From NCBI GenBank assembly GCA_009782505.1, contig WRIW01000013.1:1-51735 (forward strand): a DNA stretch of 51,735 nt, read 5' to 3'. How positions within the stretch are numbered: position 1 is the stretch's first letter; the number at the start of each line of letters is the position of its first letter. The notes below the pieces were generated by a model. The model was not told where the DNA came from and did not search any database. It saw nothing but the letters and a program-made list of their open reading frames with translations. Below, piece by piece: positions 1 through 8,884 of the stretch. Origin of the DNA: Clostridiales bacterium. GTDB taxonomy: Bacteria; Bacillota; Peptococcia; DRI-13; UBA5745. The position numbers and the translations under genes are program-made.

Positions 1-581
<581 letters not shown>

Positions 582-597
582 TTAATTGTATAAGTTT

Positions 598-626
598 AAT
601 ATAGCATTTTGTTAATTTGCAGTCAA
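598..626 (-). promoter_or_regulatory. Promoter of gdhA
   Basis: Read on the minus strand: TTGACT (626-621), a 17-bp spacer, TATATT (603-598). It lies about 60 bases before the gdhA start in an AT-rich region and leaves a leader of roughly 55 nt. Seen directly; use in vivo is inferred. Confidence 0.7.
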
Positions 627-771
627 TACAAAACAATGTAATTACTCTACGAATTCTCAAAGACGTGCCGTCAAGGTGGCAATGTCCAATATTTTTTCAA
701 ATAACTATTACTCGAAAAATAATTGGTTTTGTGTCATAAAATACGATATAATTTCTAGTAGCGATATTATT

Positions 772-832
772 TCGTCTATTTTGACATTGACAACAGGAGT
801 TTTTGTTGATATTATAATGTCGTAATAGACGA
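772..832 (+). promoter_or_regulatory. AbiE promoter with 17-bp inverted-repeat operator
   Basis: Two arms, 772-788 and 816-832, are inverted copies matching at 15 of 17 bases (core CGTCTATT / AATAGACG). Between and partly inside them is a promoter: TTGACA at 787-792, 17 bp, TATTAT at 810-815. One arm touches the -35 box and the other covers the probable start point. AbiEi antitoxins are known to repress their own operon by binding inverted repeats, so this is the likely autoregulatory operator. Confidence 0.7.
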
Positions 833-866
833 TTATTTTCAAATTCCTGATATAGGGAGGCAGATT

Positions 867-1664
867 ATGACACGAACCATTTCGAACTCAATTGCAGGTA
901 TTCTACAGGAACTTGAATTGGAACGGCCATTATTGTTGACAAGCGAGCATCTGTATAACCTTAAAAGGAAGTATCACATTGCATCTTCGGTTGAAGTTAT
1001 CGCAGCTAGATTAAAAGAAAAAGGTTGGCTGATTTCAACAGATAGACAGGGGGTCTGGGAGTTTGTTCCTGCTGAAGCCGCAGGTACTTATTCCACGAAT
1101 GATCCGTTGCTTGCTTTTCGCGCTTTTCACGTTAAGTACCCAGCAGTAAAATGTGCCTTGACATTACACACTGCCGCTTGGGTTTATGGTGATTCGGATC
1201 GAGCGCCATCAACGGTTCACGTATCTGTCGAGGATTATAAGCACACTCGCCCGCTCAAGGGACACGTTGCCGTGTCTGTTTTTCGACCAAAGTTGATGAC
1301 TCAACTAATATCGAATGTACCAATCCTTGCACGTGAAAGCATTATTGTACAAATGTCTGTAAAACCATCATCCGTTCATTATTGGGCAAGTGTTGCGGAA
1401 TGGCTGCCAAATTTTTGTTCGGAACTTTCTTATGACAAAGTATCAGAAGAACTTTTGGATAGACCCATATATGCTTCCCAACGGCTCGGTTATTTGATTC
1501 AGGGAACTCGCCCCGATATTGCTGATGAACTACGAAAAGGCATAAAACCTATAAGCAATGCATGGTTTGGAGACAGGAAGCGCTCATTTCGATACGACAA
1601 GCGATTTATGGTTGCAGACTCACTCCTTCCATTTGACCCAAAGGAATTAGGGAAAAACAAATGA
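867..1664 (+). CDS. abiEi: AbiEi-type antitoxin / transcriptional autorepressor
   Basis: 265-residue cytoplasmic protein, first gene of a type IV toxin-antitoxin (abortive infection AbiE) pair. The N-terminal third reads as a winged-helix region (about residues 1-65, with ARLKEKGWLISTDRQGVWEFVP as the wing). The middle (AFRAFHVKYPAVKCALTLHTAAWVYG) is the usual AbiEi C-domain pattern. RBS GGGAGG precedes ATG 867. The stop overlaps the next gene by four bases (ATGA), giving translational coupling. The local base composition is clearly more AT-rich than the neighbouring housekeeping genes, consistent with horizontal acquisition. Family assignment rests on pattern and on its partner; the antitoxin role is inferred. 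Confidence 0.85.
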   Translation: MTRTISNSIAGILQELELERPLLLTSEHLYNLKRKYHIASSVEVIAARLKEKGWLISTDRQGVWEFVPAEAAGTYSTNDPLLAFRAFHVKYPAVKCALTLHTAAWVYGDSDRAPSTVHVSVEDYKHTRPLKGHVAVSVFRPKLMTQLISNVPILARESIIVQMSVKPSSVHYWASVAEWLPNFCSELSYDKVSEELLDRPIYASQRLGYLIQGTRPDIADELRKGIKPISNAWFGDRKRSFRYDKRFMVADSLLPFDPKELGKNK

Positions 1665-2629
1665 TACAAAGTCAAATACAACCTGGGCATATTGCAAGAC
1701 ACACGCCGCAGAGCGCTGGTTCACAAGGACGAGGGGCGGCTATTATTGATGTAGCTCAAGATTTGCTACTGAGGCATTTATCCCAGCTCGGTCTGGCTGA
1801 CAGGCTTGTGTTCAAAGGCGGGACGTCTTTAAGAAAATTTTATGCAGGAAGTGCCGGACGTTTTTCAACAGATTTGGATTTCGGGATTGCTGATATTCGC
1901 GATAATCCTGGCGAAGTGATTTCTAAGCTTGTTGATGCTGTTAGCGGACTGAAACTTGCCCCTTTTTCCTATGAAATGACAGAACGTCGGGGCAAATGGA
2001 CCGTTGTTTATTTGCATCCGTTTTCGGGTGCAGACTATAAACTGACCAGTAAGATTGACATAAATCCTCCACCTTGGCTTATTCCGGTTATGCGGGATTG
2101 GATACCCCTCCCAATACATAAGCGATATGGAGCACCGCTTCCAGCATTTCAAGTTGTGCGTTTGGAAGAGAATATCGCTGAAAAAATAGCGCGCTTAAAC
2201 CGAACAACCACGGCTAGAGATATGTATGACCTCAGTTGGATCATGACAACAACTGCCGTTTCCTCCATGTTGGACAGAGAACTCATAAAAAGACTTACCG
2301 TACTTAAAATTTGGGTGGATGCTAATGGAGTCCACGGTGGCAACTCTTTCTGGAAGCAAAGCCATGAGCGTCATTCTTTTGACCCGGAAAAATGGCTGAG
2401 GAAAAGAAATGTTGCAGATTTTGATACATCTGATATTGGCGCTCTTGCCGTTCCCGCACCCGCTTTTGATGAACTATCAAACACTATTTCCAAGGAATTC
2501 AGCTTTTTGGTTGACTTAAGCGAAGACGAGTTAACAATCGCAAAATCTAGTGGTCATGATCGACCATTGGTTTTGAAATTACTGCGGGAATTACCAAATG
2601 GTAAGTTGAAAGACATCGGGCTGTATTGA
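1661..2629 (+). CDS. abiEii: AbiEii/AbiGii-family nucleotidyltransferase toxin
   Basis: 322-residue DNA-polymerase-beta-fold nucleotidyltransferase. Motif I reads FKGGTSLRKFY (GGTSL at 53-57), followed by the metal-binding FSTDLDF (D71 and D73). The later family motif with E-x-x-AEKIARL and RDMYDL lies near residues 168-190. In characterised AbiE systems this protein is the bacteriostatic toxin and transfers nucleotides to an RNA target. All catalytic motifs look intact, so it should be active. It starts inside the stop of the antitoxin gene (ATGA overlap). It converges on the coiled-coil gene at 2641 with only 11 bases between stops. Confidence 0.9.
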   Translation: MIQSQIQPGHIARHTPQSAGSQGRGAAIIDVAQDLLLRHLSQLGLADRLVFKGGTSLRKFYAGSAGRFSTDLDFGIADIRDNPGEVISKLVDAVSGLKLAPFSYEMTERRGKWTVVYLHPFSGADYKLTSKIDINPPPWLIPVMRDWIPLPIHKRYGAPLPAFQVVRLEENIAEKIARLNRTTTARDMYDLSWIMTTTAVSSMLDRELIKRLTVLKIWVDANGVHGGNSFWKQSHERHSFDPEKWLRKRNVADFDTSDIGALAVPAPAFDELSNTISKEFSFLVDLSEDELTIAKSSGHDRPLVLKLLRELPNGKLKDIGLY

Positions 2630-2640
2630 GCAAAACGCCC

Positions 2641-3138
2641 TTACTCCTCCACAAACTCTTCGTTGTGCTGAAGCTCCGTGACGCTGGGGGGCGGCAGATG
2701 CACCCTTATGGCGTCCCGCCCGCTCCGGATGGACTTCAGATTGGACTCCAGCTCCCGCTGAAGGGTGGACATCACTTCTTCCGAATAGCCATAAGCGCCG
2801 GACACCAGGCCCTTTGCCTCCTGCTTGGCGTTGCTGATAATGATCTCGCCCTGGGCTATGGCCTGCTTGACGATCTCGCTCTCGCCCACGATGCGCTGGC
2901 ACTTGACCCGGGCCTGCTCGATGAGGCCCTCCCCCTCCTGGACGGCGTCGTTTAGTATCCTATCCTTCTCCCGGATCACATACTCGGCGTCCCGGATGGA
3001 CTGGGGCAGATAGGCGCGGAACTTATCGAGATAGCTGTAAAGAACCTCCTCTTGAATCACCACTTTGCCCGTCATGGGGATCCGCCCGCTGTTTTCGATC
3101 ACCGATTCAAAATCTTCAAGGAGATCCAGAATATCCAT
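2641..3138 (-). CDS. Coiled-coil protein of the F-type ATPase subunit b-like family
   Basis: 165 residues read from ATG 3138 (MDILDLLEDFESVIE). The longer reading frame to 3258 would overlap rsmD and lacks a better ribosome site. The protein is highly charged and helical, with IREKDRILNDAVQEGEGLIEQAR and similar stretches giving a coiled coil from about residue 50 to 130. No membrane segment or enzymatic motif is seen. Homologues of this type are commonly found just downstream of rsmD-coaD in Clostridia and are annotated loosely as ATPase. Here it follows rsmD but coaD is absent between them. Function unknown. Confidence 0.75.
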   Translation of the reverse strand: MDILDLLEDFESVIENSGRIPMTGKVVIQEEVLYSYLDKFRAYLPQSIRDAEYVIREKDRILNDAVQEGEGLIEQARVKCQRIVGESEIVKQAIAQGEIIISNAKQEAKGLVSGAYGYSEEVMSTLQRELESNLKSIRSGRDAIRVHLPPPSVTELQHNEEFVEE

Positions 3139-3206
3139 TCCTTTTACACCTTCCCTTTCCGGCTGCTCCGTACTGTAATTCGAAATGTAAAATATTATAC
3201 CGAACA

Positions 3207-3755
3207 TTATACCACATAATAACTGATTTTTGTATCGCCGTAAACCTTGCTTTTCCACAAATGCAGTCCGCCTGCCCCTTCGGGCAGATCCTGGCGGGCG
3301 CCGCTCTCCAGAACCAGCACGCCCTCCGGCGCGAGGAGCCCGCCCGCGGACAGCGCGTTCAATACGGACTCCTCGAAGCCCTTGTTGTACGGCGGGTCAG
3401 CCAGAATGATATCGAAAGCCCGATCCGGGGGCTTCTTCAGCCAGCGCACGGCTTCCCGGTGCACGACCTGTATCTCCGGGGACAGGGGCCAGCCGCAGGA
3501 AGAAAGGTTGCTCTTGATCAAATCGCAGGCCAAATGGTCGATTTCTACAAACACCGCCCCGCCCGCGCCCCTGCTGAGGGCTTCTATGCCCAGGGCGCCG
3601 CTCCCGGCAAATAGATCCAGCACCGTGCTCCCCGGGAGCCTCGCCGCCAGGCTGCTAAATACCGCTTCTTTGACCCTGTCCTGTGTCGGGCGTATGCGCT
3701 TGTCGTCGAGGCATCGCAGCTTCCTGCCCCGGGCGCTCCCGGCTATCACGCGCAT
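3207..3755 (-). CDS. rsmD: 16S rRNA (guanine966-N2)-methyltransferase
   Basis: SAM-dependent methylation of G966 of 16S rRNA in 30S assembly. 182 residues from ATG 3755 (MRVIAGSARG), which has GGAGG eight bases upstream; an ATG at 3770 lacks a good site. Motifs: RPTQDRVKEAVFSSL at 27-41, the SAM motif VLDLFAGSGALGIEALSRG, the acidic VFVEID, and the catalytic DPPYNKGF. Length matches the family (about 185). Next gene on the strand is the coiled-coil protein 68 bases downstream. Confidence 0.95.
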   Translation of the reverse strand: MRVIAGSARGRKLRCLDDKRIRPTQDRVKEAVFSSLAARLPGSTVLDLFAGSGALGIEALSRGAGGAVFVEIDHLACDLIKSNLSSCGWPLSPEIQVVHREAVRWLKKPPDRAFDIILADPPYNKGFEESVLNALSAGGLLAPEGVLVLESGARQDLPEGAGGLHLWKSKVYGDTKISYYVV

Positions 3756-3811
3756 TGGGCGCTCCTCCATCGTTGATTTTCCATGAGTATACTACGAAGA
3801 ATGCGGTTCAT

Positions 3812-5518
3812 TTACCACGAAGGCGGATCGTTGATCTTGACGATCACGACGCCCTCTATCATATTGACCGAGCCCTCCTTCGGCCAGATGGGCATTCGCG
3901 CCACAGCCGGCCAGGCTTGTATATCCAGCTTCCGTGGGTCGTCTTCCCTGAGCAGGTTCAGCTGCCGGCCCAGATAATTCTTATAAAAGCCATTATAATT
4001 ATAGTAGTGATGAACCAGGTTCCCGTTGATCCCCACCAGGCCCTTGACCAGATCCTGGGTATGGTAAGGGTACAGGGACATATTCTCGCTGGGGAAAGCG
4101 CCGACCACACAGACGGGGGTATCAAGGTTATAGTCCGGTATCGCCTCGATGCGGTCCAGTATCCGGAGCTCCGTGGCGTAAGTGATCTCATACTTCAGGT
4201 GCAGGTGCAGATAGCTGATATTCACAGTGAGGAAGAAGAAGTAAAACAATCCGGCTACCGCCCCCAGGAGCAGCCAGTGGCTTACGCCCTGGAAGGCGGT
4301 CGTCTTCCTGCCCGCACCACCCGCCTTCTCCGGATAGGCGAGCTCAAAGAGCATAAGGGGCATGAGCCAGAATAGGGCATACTGGGGCAGCATCAAGCTG
4401 TGGAGGAAGGCCCCCGGCGCCATGATATAAATCAGATTGTATGCCACGGGGAGCAGCCCGAGCCACAGGGCGAGTAGGATAAGTTTAACGGCGCCGCTGG
4501 GGCGATCCGTACGGGGTTCCCGCTTCCCTGCCGCCGCCTGGGGTTGCCAGCCCGACTTCTGCAGAACCGCCACCCCCAGCCAGGCAAGGCTAAGCAGTAG
4601 AAGCAGGCTGTACAGGCACTTTACCGCCGGGGGGCTGGTAAAAAACCTGTCCCGATAGAAAAACCCAAAGAAGTCGGTATAAGACGCCCGTATGTAGGAG
4701 AGCAGGGCCGCGGCGTCCATCCCCGCCTCCCCCATGCCGGCTATGCCCTGGTAGTCAGACAAACCCGCGGAGAATATGTACAAAGCCCCACGGAGAATGA
4801 GGAAGTACAGAGCGAGCCCCGCCGCGCCCATGGCCAGGAAGCGGGCTGCCAGGTAGAGTATCTGCTTAGGGGTTCTGCTTTCCTCAAGGCACTCCCGGGC
4901 AAGGACGAGCAGGCATAACACCGCCGTCACCCCCAGATAAGCCTGGTAGTTCCCCAGCCCCATGGCGATCAAGGCCGCGCCGGGCAGCAGCTCCCAAGCC
5001 TTGCGCTTCGCCAGCCAGACCGCCCATACGTTGAATAATAAGGTCAGCATGTACAAGTCCATATAGTACATGTAGGAAAAATAGGACGCCATGGTAGGGA
5101 AGGCGGTCAGTATCGCCGCCGCCGCCAGCACAGTGGACTTCCGGCGTAAACCCAGGAGGCTGCAGATAAGGGCGCATGACACAGCCAGGAGGGCCAGGCA
5201 TACCAGCCCCGTCGCCCAGGGTATGCTGTAGTACGAGGTCAGCCCTTTGGAAAGGACGTCCAGCCAACGCCCGCTGGTGATCATGCTATTGTAGTGGTAT
5301 AGCTCGGACAAGTCGTCCCCGTTAGGGAGCTTATTGACGAGAAAAAACATATGGGTCGCCAGCCCGATGACAAAGGTCCCAGCCATAGCCAGGCGGCTGT
5401 AGCCGGGTATGCTTTGCCGTATCAGGCTTAAAGCCGCTTCCGGCTCAAGCCATTTGCCGTTTGGTATCGTTGATTTCATCATCGTGTTTGGCTTCTTTCC
5501 GCAAAGGGTTGTGGACAT
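3812..5518 (-). CDS. GtrII-like polytopic membrane glycosyltransferase
   Basis: 568-residue integral membrane protein with about eleven hydrophobic segments (for example FVIGLATHMFFLV, TGLVCLALLAVSCALICSLL, YLGVTAVLCLLVLA). The first outer loop carries NGDDLSELYHYNSMITSGRWL, the acidic DD plus GRW pattern of GtrII-type glucosyltransferases that use polyprenyl-linked sugars and decorate surface glycans. The C-terminal 80 residues form a soluble tail (DRIEAIPDYNLDTPVCVVGAFPSE). ATG 5518 has no clear ribosome site; the double ATG at 5482-5477 is an alternative start. It is divergent from the tRNA-like gene. The sugar and acceptor cannot be read from sequence. Confidence 0.75.
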   Translation of the reverse strand: MSTTLCGKKPNTMMKSTIPNGKWLEPEAALSLIRQSIPGYSRLAMAGTFVIGLATHMFFLVNKLPNGDDLSELYHYNSMITSGRWLDVLSKGLTSYYSIPWATGLVCLALLAVSCALICSLLGLRRKSTVLAAAAILTAFPTMASYFSYMYYMDLYMLTLLFNVWAVWLAKRKAWELLPGAALIAMGLGNYQAYLGVTAVLCLLVLARECLEESRTPKQILYLAARFLAMGAAGLALYFLILRGALYIFSAGLSDYQGIAGMGEAGMDAAALLSYIRASYTDFFGFFYRDRFFTSPPAVKCLYSLLLLLSLAWLGVAVLQKSGWQPQAAAGKREPRTDRPSGAVKLILLALWLGLLPVAYNLIYIMAPGAFLHSLMLPQYALFWLMPLMLFELAYPEKAGGAGRKTTAFQGVSHWLLLGAVAGLFYFFFLTVNISYLHLHLKYEITYATELRILDRIEAIPDYNLDTPVCVVGAFPSENMSLYPYHTQDLVKGLVGINGNLVHHYYNYNGFYKNYLGRQLNLLREDDPRKLDIQAWPAVARMPIWPKEGSVNMIEGVVIVKINDPPSW

Positions 5519-5540
5519 AAGGGCAGCGCCCTGATATAAT
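5512..5540 (+). promoter_or_regulatory. Strong promoter of the tRNA-like gene
   Basis: TGGACA at 5512-5517, a 17-bp spacer, and TATAAT at 5535-5540. The predicted start near 5547 gives only about eight bases of leader before the tRNA-like fold. The -35 box sits at the start of the divergent membrane-protein gene. Confidence 0.8.
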
Positions 5541-5554
5541 GGATATCGGTTGAC

Positions 5555-5630
5555 GGAGATCGTGGCGCAGAGGTCGCGCTCAGGTTAGTGGCGCCTGACT
5601 ACGCAGGTTCGAATCCTGCCGTCTCCGCAA
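5555..5630 (+). tRNA. tRNA-like gene with aberrant anticodon arm (possible pseudo-tRNA)
   Basis: The fold is plainly tRNA-derived. Acceptor GGAGATCG (5555-5562) pairs with CGTCTCC (5620-5626) if one T is bulged. The D arm is canonical (GGCGC, AGAGGT, GCGC). The T arm GCAGG-TTCGAAT-CCTGC (5603-5619) is perfect. The anticodon stem is CAGGT/GCCTG or TCAGG/CCTGA, but the loop is wrong. A 7-base loop would lack U33 and read GTG; the alternative loop has 9 bases. The encoded 3' end is G-CAA, not CCA. It has its own promoter and terminator, so it is probably transcribed as a roughly 120-nt RNA. Whether it is charged or translated with is doubtful; no isotype is assigned. Confidence 0.65.
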
Positions 5631-5636
5631 ATGGAC

Positions 5637-5668
5637 AAAAATCGGGCCCTTTCGAGGGTCCGATTTTT
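5637..5668. terminator. Bidirectional rho-independent terminator
   Basis: A 14-bp stem (one G-T pair) with a TTCG loop: arms 5637-5650 and 5655-5668, with A-runs and T-runs at both ends. It ends the tRNA-like transcript on the plus strand and the nagB transcript (stop at 5694) on the minus strand. Confidence 0.9.
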
Positions 5669-5693
5669 ACTCGACAGGATAATCCTTGCGTCG

Positions 5694-6419
5694 TCATAGT
5701 TCTGAAGCGGCCGCTTCGTCCAGCAGGACGGTAGTATTGGGATGCAGATTCAGGAAGCTGGCGGGGACCTCGGTGGTGACCACCCCGGAGAAGATCTTCT
5801 TCGCGATGGCGGCTTTGTGCGCCCCGGTGATCAGCAGTATGATAGAGCGCGCCCGCATGATGGTACCCATGCCCATGGTAAGGGCTTTCGTCGGGACTTC
5901 GTCGATACTGCTGAAGAATCGGGAGTTCGCCTCGATGGTGCTTGCGGTGAGCTCCGTGGGATGGGTGTCCATGCGCAGCTCCCGCTCCGGCTCGTTGAAC
6001 CCGATGTGCCCGTTCAGCCCTATCCCCAGCACTTGGATATCTACGCCGCCGGCTTCCGCTATCATTTGCTCATAGGCAATGCACTCCTCCGCCGGGTCGC
6101 TGCATTCTCCGTTTGGTATATGTATATTTTCCATCTTGACATTGATATGGGAGAAGAGCTTGTCCCGCATGAAGCAGTCGTAGCTCTGGTCGTTGCTCTT
6201 CCTGATGGGGTAGTATTCGTCCAGATTGAAAGTGCGAACGCCGGAAAAATCCAAATCGCCGTTTTCGTACATCTCCCTGAGCTTGCCATACAGCCCTTCG
6301 GGGGTGGAGCCCGTAGCCAGGCCGATGACGCTCTCCCGGTTCCTGAATATCTGCTCCGCGATCATCGCCGCGGCTATCTCGGATACTTCCCCGGCGTCCC
6401 TACAAATGATCCTCTTCAT
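5694..6419 (-). CDS. nagB: Glucosamine-6-phosphate deaminase
   Basis: Converts glucosamine-6-phosphate to fructose-6-phosphate plus ammonia, linking amino-sugar catabolism to glycolysis. 241 residues, full length for the short Firmicute form. Motifs: phosphate-binding LATGSTPEGLYGKL near 34-47, FNLDEYYPI with the catalytic Asp, and LNGHIGFNEPE with the ring-opening His and the Glu. The Asn where the E. coli enzyme has Asp141 is usual in Firmicutes. ATG 6419 is preceded by AAAGGGTGACGAG. It follows iorB by 57 bases and shares the downstream terminator with the tRNA-like gene. Confidence 0.95.
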   Translation of the reverse strand: MKRIICRDAGEVSEIAAAMIAEQIFRNRESVIGLATGSTPEGLYGKLREMYENGDLDFSGVRTFNLDEYYPIRKSNDQSYDCFMRDKLFSHINVKMENIHIPNGECSDPAEECIAYEQMIAEAGGVDIQVLGIGLNGHIGFNEPERELRMDTHPTELTASTIEANSRFFSSIDEVPTKALTMGMGTIMRARSIILLITGAHKAAIAKKIFSGVVTTEVPASFLNLHPNTTVLLDEAAASEL

Positions 6420-6476
6420 CTCGTCACCCTTTCCATGTTTTATCCACGCCGGCCCCGGGGGCGGCGCGGCGGAAAA

Positions 6477-7064
6477 TCACATTGCCATGGCGGCTTCCTG
6501 CCCCGCCCTGAAAGCCTTCATGTTGACCTCGACCAAGCCGGGCTTAAGGCTCTCCCTGAGGGACTCGTGCCATACCTCGTCAGGAAAGGGCAGCGCCGCC
6601 GCCAGTACGCCCAGAAGGACTACGTTTGCGGTCCTGGCGTCGCCCAGGGCAAGCCCTGTGCCCGAAGCGTCCACAGCTATCTCTTTCGCCTCCAGGTTCG
6701 CTATCTCCTCCACCGGCGCTACTGGGTACTGGGCGGCGCCCATGATGACCGGCATAGGCAGCATTTGCTGCTTATTCATGATGATGAGCCCCGTTTTCTT
6801 CAGGTAGGGCAGATACCGCAGGCCTTCCAGCTCCTCAAAGGCCATGATCACGTCGGCGGAGCCCTTCGTTACCAAAGGGGAATGGACTTTATCGCCAAAG
6901 CGCACATGGGTCACCACGCTGCCCCCCCTTTGGGACATCCCGTGGATCTCCGACTGCTTCACATCCATGCCGGCTTTCATCGCCGCCAAGCCAAGTATCT
7001 TACTGGCCAGCACGGTGCCCTGGCCGCCCACCCCGGCTATCATCACATTGGTATTGTCACTCAT
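6477..7064 (-). CDS. iorB: Indolepyruvate ferredoxin oxidoreductase, beta subunit
   Basis: Gamma-type subunit (about 195 residues) that with IorA decarboxylates aryl 2-oxoacids from aromatic amino acids to aryl-acyl-CoA, reducing ferredoxin. Motifs GVGGQGTVLASKILG near the N-terminus and SEIHGMSQRGGSVVTHVRFG are diagnostic. The start is taken at ATG 7064, which overlaps the iorA stop by eight bases; a GTG at 7073 is possible. The coupling implies equal subunit synthesis. Cytoplasmic and oxygen-sensitive in known relatives. Confidence 0.95.
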   Translation of the reverse strand: MSDNTNVMIAGVGGQGTVLASKILGLAAMKAGMDVKQSEIHGMSQRGGSVVTHVRFGDKVHSPLVTKGSADVIMAFEELEGLRYLPYLKKTGLIIMNKQQMLPMPVIMGAAQYPVAPVEEIANLEAKEIAVDASGTGLALGDARTANVVLLGVLAAALPFPDEVWHESLRESLKPGLVEVNMKAFRAGQEAAMAM

Positions 7065-8832
7065 GGGAGCCACCCGCCTTCCGTATCGCGTGTTTGGGGC
7101 ACACTTGCGTACACAAGCCGCAGCCCACGCACATCAGCGCGTCCACCTTCGCCTTCCCATCCGACACGGATAAGGCGGGGCACCCCAGCTTCAGGCAGGC
7201 CTTGCAGCCTACGCAGTCCCCCTCCTCCACCCGGCAAGCCGGATCTCTGAGCTTGCTGTACAGGGCGCAAGCCCGGCGGGCGACGATAAGGGAAACCTCG
7301 GGGGCCGCCAGCTCCTCTTCCAGCGCTTCCCTGCAAGCCTTCAAATCGAAGGGGTCTACCGTGCGGACCCTGCGAATCCCCAGGCTGGCCCCCAGCATCT
7401 CTATGTCGATGAGGGGCGCGGGTTCGCCTTTGATATCCTTCCCCGTGCCCGGGTTGTCCTGGTGCCCCGTCATGGCAGTGGTACTGTTGTCCAGCACGAT
7501 GACCGTGGAGCGGCCCTTATTGTATACAATGTCCATCAGTCCGGTTATGCCGGAATGAAAAAACGTGGAATCCCCGATGACCGCGACGCATCCCTCCGCG
7601 AAACCATCCCCCCGGGCAAGCTCCATGCCAAAAGCGCCGCCCACGGAAGCGCCCATGCATATGGTGGTGTCGATGCTCTCGAAAGGCGCCGCCGACCCCA
7701 GGGCATAGCAGCCGATATCCCCGGATACGCATAGCTCCATGGCATTAAGCGTATAAAACATCCCTCTATGGGAGCAGCCCGGGCACAGGATGGGCGGGCG
7801 CACCGGGAGCTTCTGTTCGGAAACGTACGCGGGCTCCGGCGTCACCCATACCGGCAGCCCCGCGCCGGCAAGCGCCCTCCGGAGGGTCTCCTCGCTGAGC
7901 TCCCCCTGCCTGGGGATGATATCCTTGCCCCGGCAAGACACGCCCATTGCTCTGATCTGTGTTTCCAGCACGGGCTCAAGCTCTTCCACGACGATCACCT
8001 GCTTCACCCCGGCGGCGAAATCCAAAATCATGTTCTCATTCAGCGGCCAGAGCAGGCCAAGCTTCAGGTATGAGGCGTCCGGCATGATTTCTTTCAGATA
8101 CTGGTAGCTTATCCCCGCTGTGATGAACCCGATATCGCCGAAGTCGCCGGAACCCGCCTCGACGCGGTTGAGCTCAGTCTGCCCGGCGTACTCAGTGAGG
8201 GCCAGCCGCCTTTCTTCCACCGCTTTGTGCCGCCCTACGGCGTTGGCGGGGGTCATCACATATTTCCCGGGGTCCTTCTTATAGTCCTTCACTGTGATTT
8301 CCGCCGGCTCGTTTATAGCCACGAAACTCTTGGAATGGTTGACCCTTGTGGTCGTCCTTAGTATCACCGGCGTGTCGAATACCTCGCTGATCTCATAAGC
8401 CTTCAGCGTGAAGTCCTTCGCTTCCCCGCTGTCCGCCGGCTCCAGGACGGGCAGCTTGGCGATAAGCCCGTAGTACCGGTTGTCCTGCTCATTTTGCGAG
8501 CTGTGCATAGCCGGGTCGTCGGCGGATACCAGCACCATGCCGCCGTTCACGCCTGTGTAGCTGAAGGTCATGAGCGGGTCCGCGGCTACGTTGAGGCCTA
8601 CATGCTTCATAGCGGCGAAGGCCTTTGCCCCCGCGATGGAAGCCCCCGCGGCGACCTCCAGGGCTACCTTTTCATTGGGCGCCCACTGAGAGAGTATGCG
8701 GTCGTAGCGTGCCACATTCTCCAGTATCTCCGTGCTCGGCGTGCCCGGATAAGCCGCCGCCACCTTGACCCCCGCTTCGTAGACCCCCCGGGCTATGGCT
8801 TCGTTGCCGGACAGCAATTCATATTTCGTCAT
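7057..8832 (-). CDS. iorA: Indolepyruvate ferredoxin oxidoreductase, alpha subunit
   Basis: 591 residues. N-terminal pyrimidine-binding domain (AYPGTPSTEILENVARYD), then a TPP-binding domain with CPGCSHRGMFYTLN, GDIGCYALGSAAPF and the GDSTFFHSG...DNST pair that holds Mg-TPP. The C-terminus carries two ferredoxin-like clusters: CRVEEGDCVGCKACLKLGCP and CVGCGLCTQVCP. The first cluster shows the irregular spacing usual in IorA. It is the first gene of a tight iorAB unit. It indicates fermentative use of aromatic amino acids in an anaerobe with ferredoxin-based redox. Confidence 0.97.
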   Translation of the reverse strand: MTKYELLSGNEAIARGVYEAGVKVAAAYPGTPSTEILENVARYDRILSQWAPNEKVALEVAAGASIAGAKAFAAMKHVGLNVAADPLMTFSYTGVNGGMVLVSADDPAMHSSQNEQDNRYYGLIAKLPVLEPADSGEAKDFTLKAYEISEVFDTPVILRTTTRVNHSKSFVAINEPAEITVKDYKKDPGKYVMTPANAVGRHKAVEERRLALTEYAGQTELNRVEAGSGDFGDIGFITAGISYQYLKEIMPDASYLKLGLLWPLNENMILDFAAGVKQVIVVEELEPVLETQIRAMGVSCRGKDIIPRQGELSEETLRRALAGAGLPVWVTPEPAYVSEQKLPVRPPILCPGCSHRGMFYTLNAMELCVSGDIGCYALGSAAPFESIDTTICMGASVGGAFGMELARGDGFAEGCVAVIGDSTFFHSGITGLMDIVYNKGRSTVIVLDNSTTAMTGHQDNPGTGKDIKGEPAPLIDIEMLGASLGIRRVRTVDPFDLKACREALEEELAAPEVSLIVARRACALYSKLRDPACRVEEGDCVGCKACLKLGCPALSVSDGKAKVDALMCVGCGLCTQVCPKHAIRKAGGSHE

Positions 8833-8884
8833 TCCTGTGCTTACCCCCTGTGTTTGATCAAGGTTTACACCCTGCCATATACAA

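Noticed and set aside
5555-5630. Calling the tRNA-like gene tRNA-His (GTG) or tRNA-Thr (AGT)
   Set aside because: The GTG reading lacks U33 and the extra 5' G of tRNA-His; the AGT reading needs two extra loop bases. Neither is safe.
5742-7250. A 502-codon plus-strand open frame
   Set aside because: It runs antisense across nagB, iorB and the end of iorA, which have clear families; high GC content produces such shadow frames.
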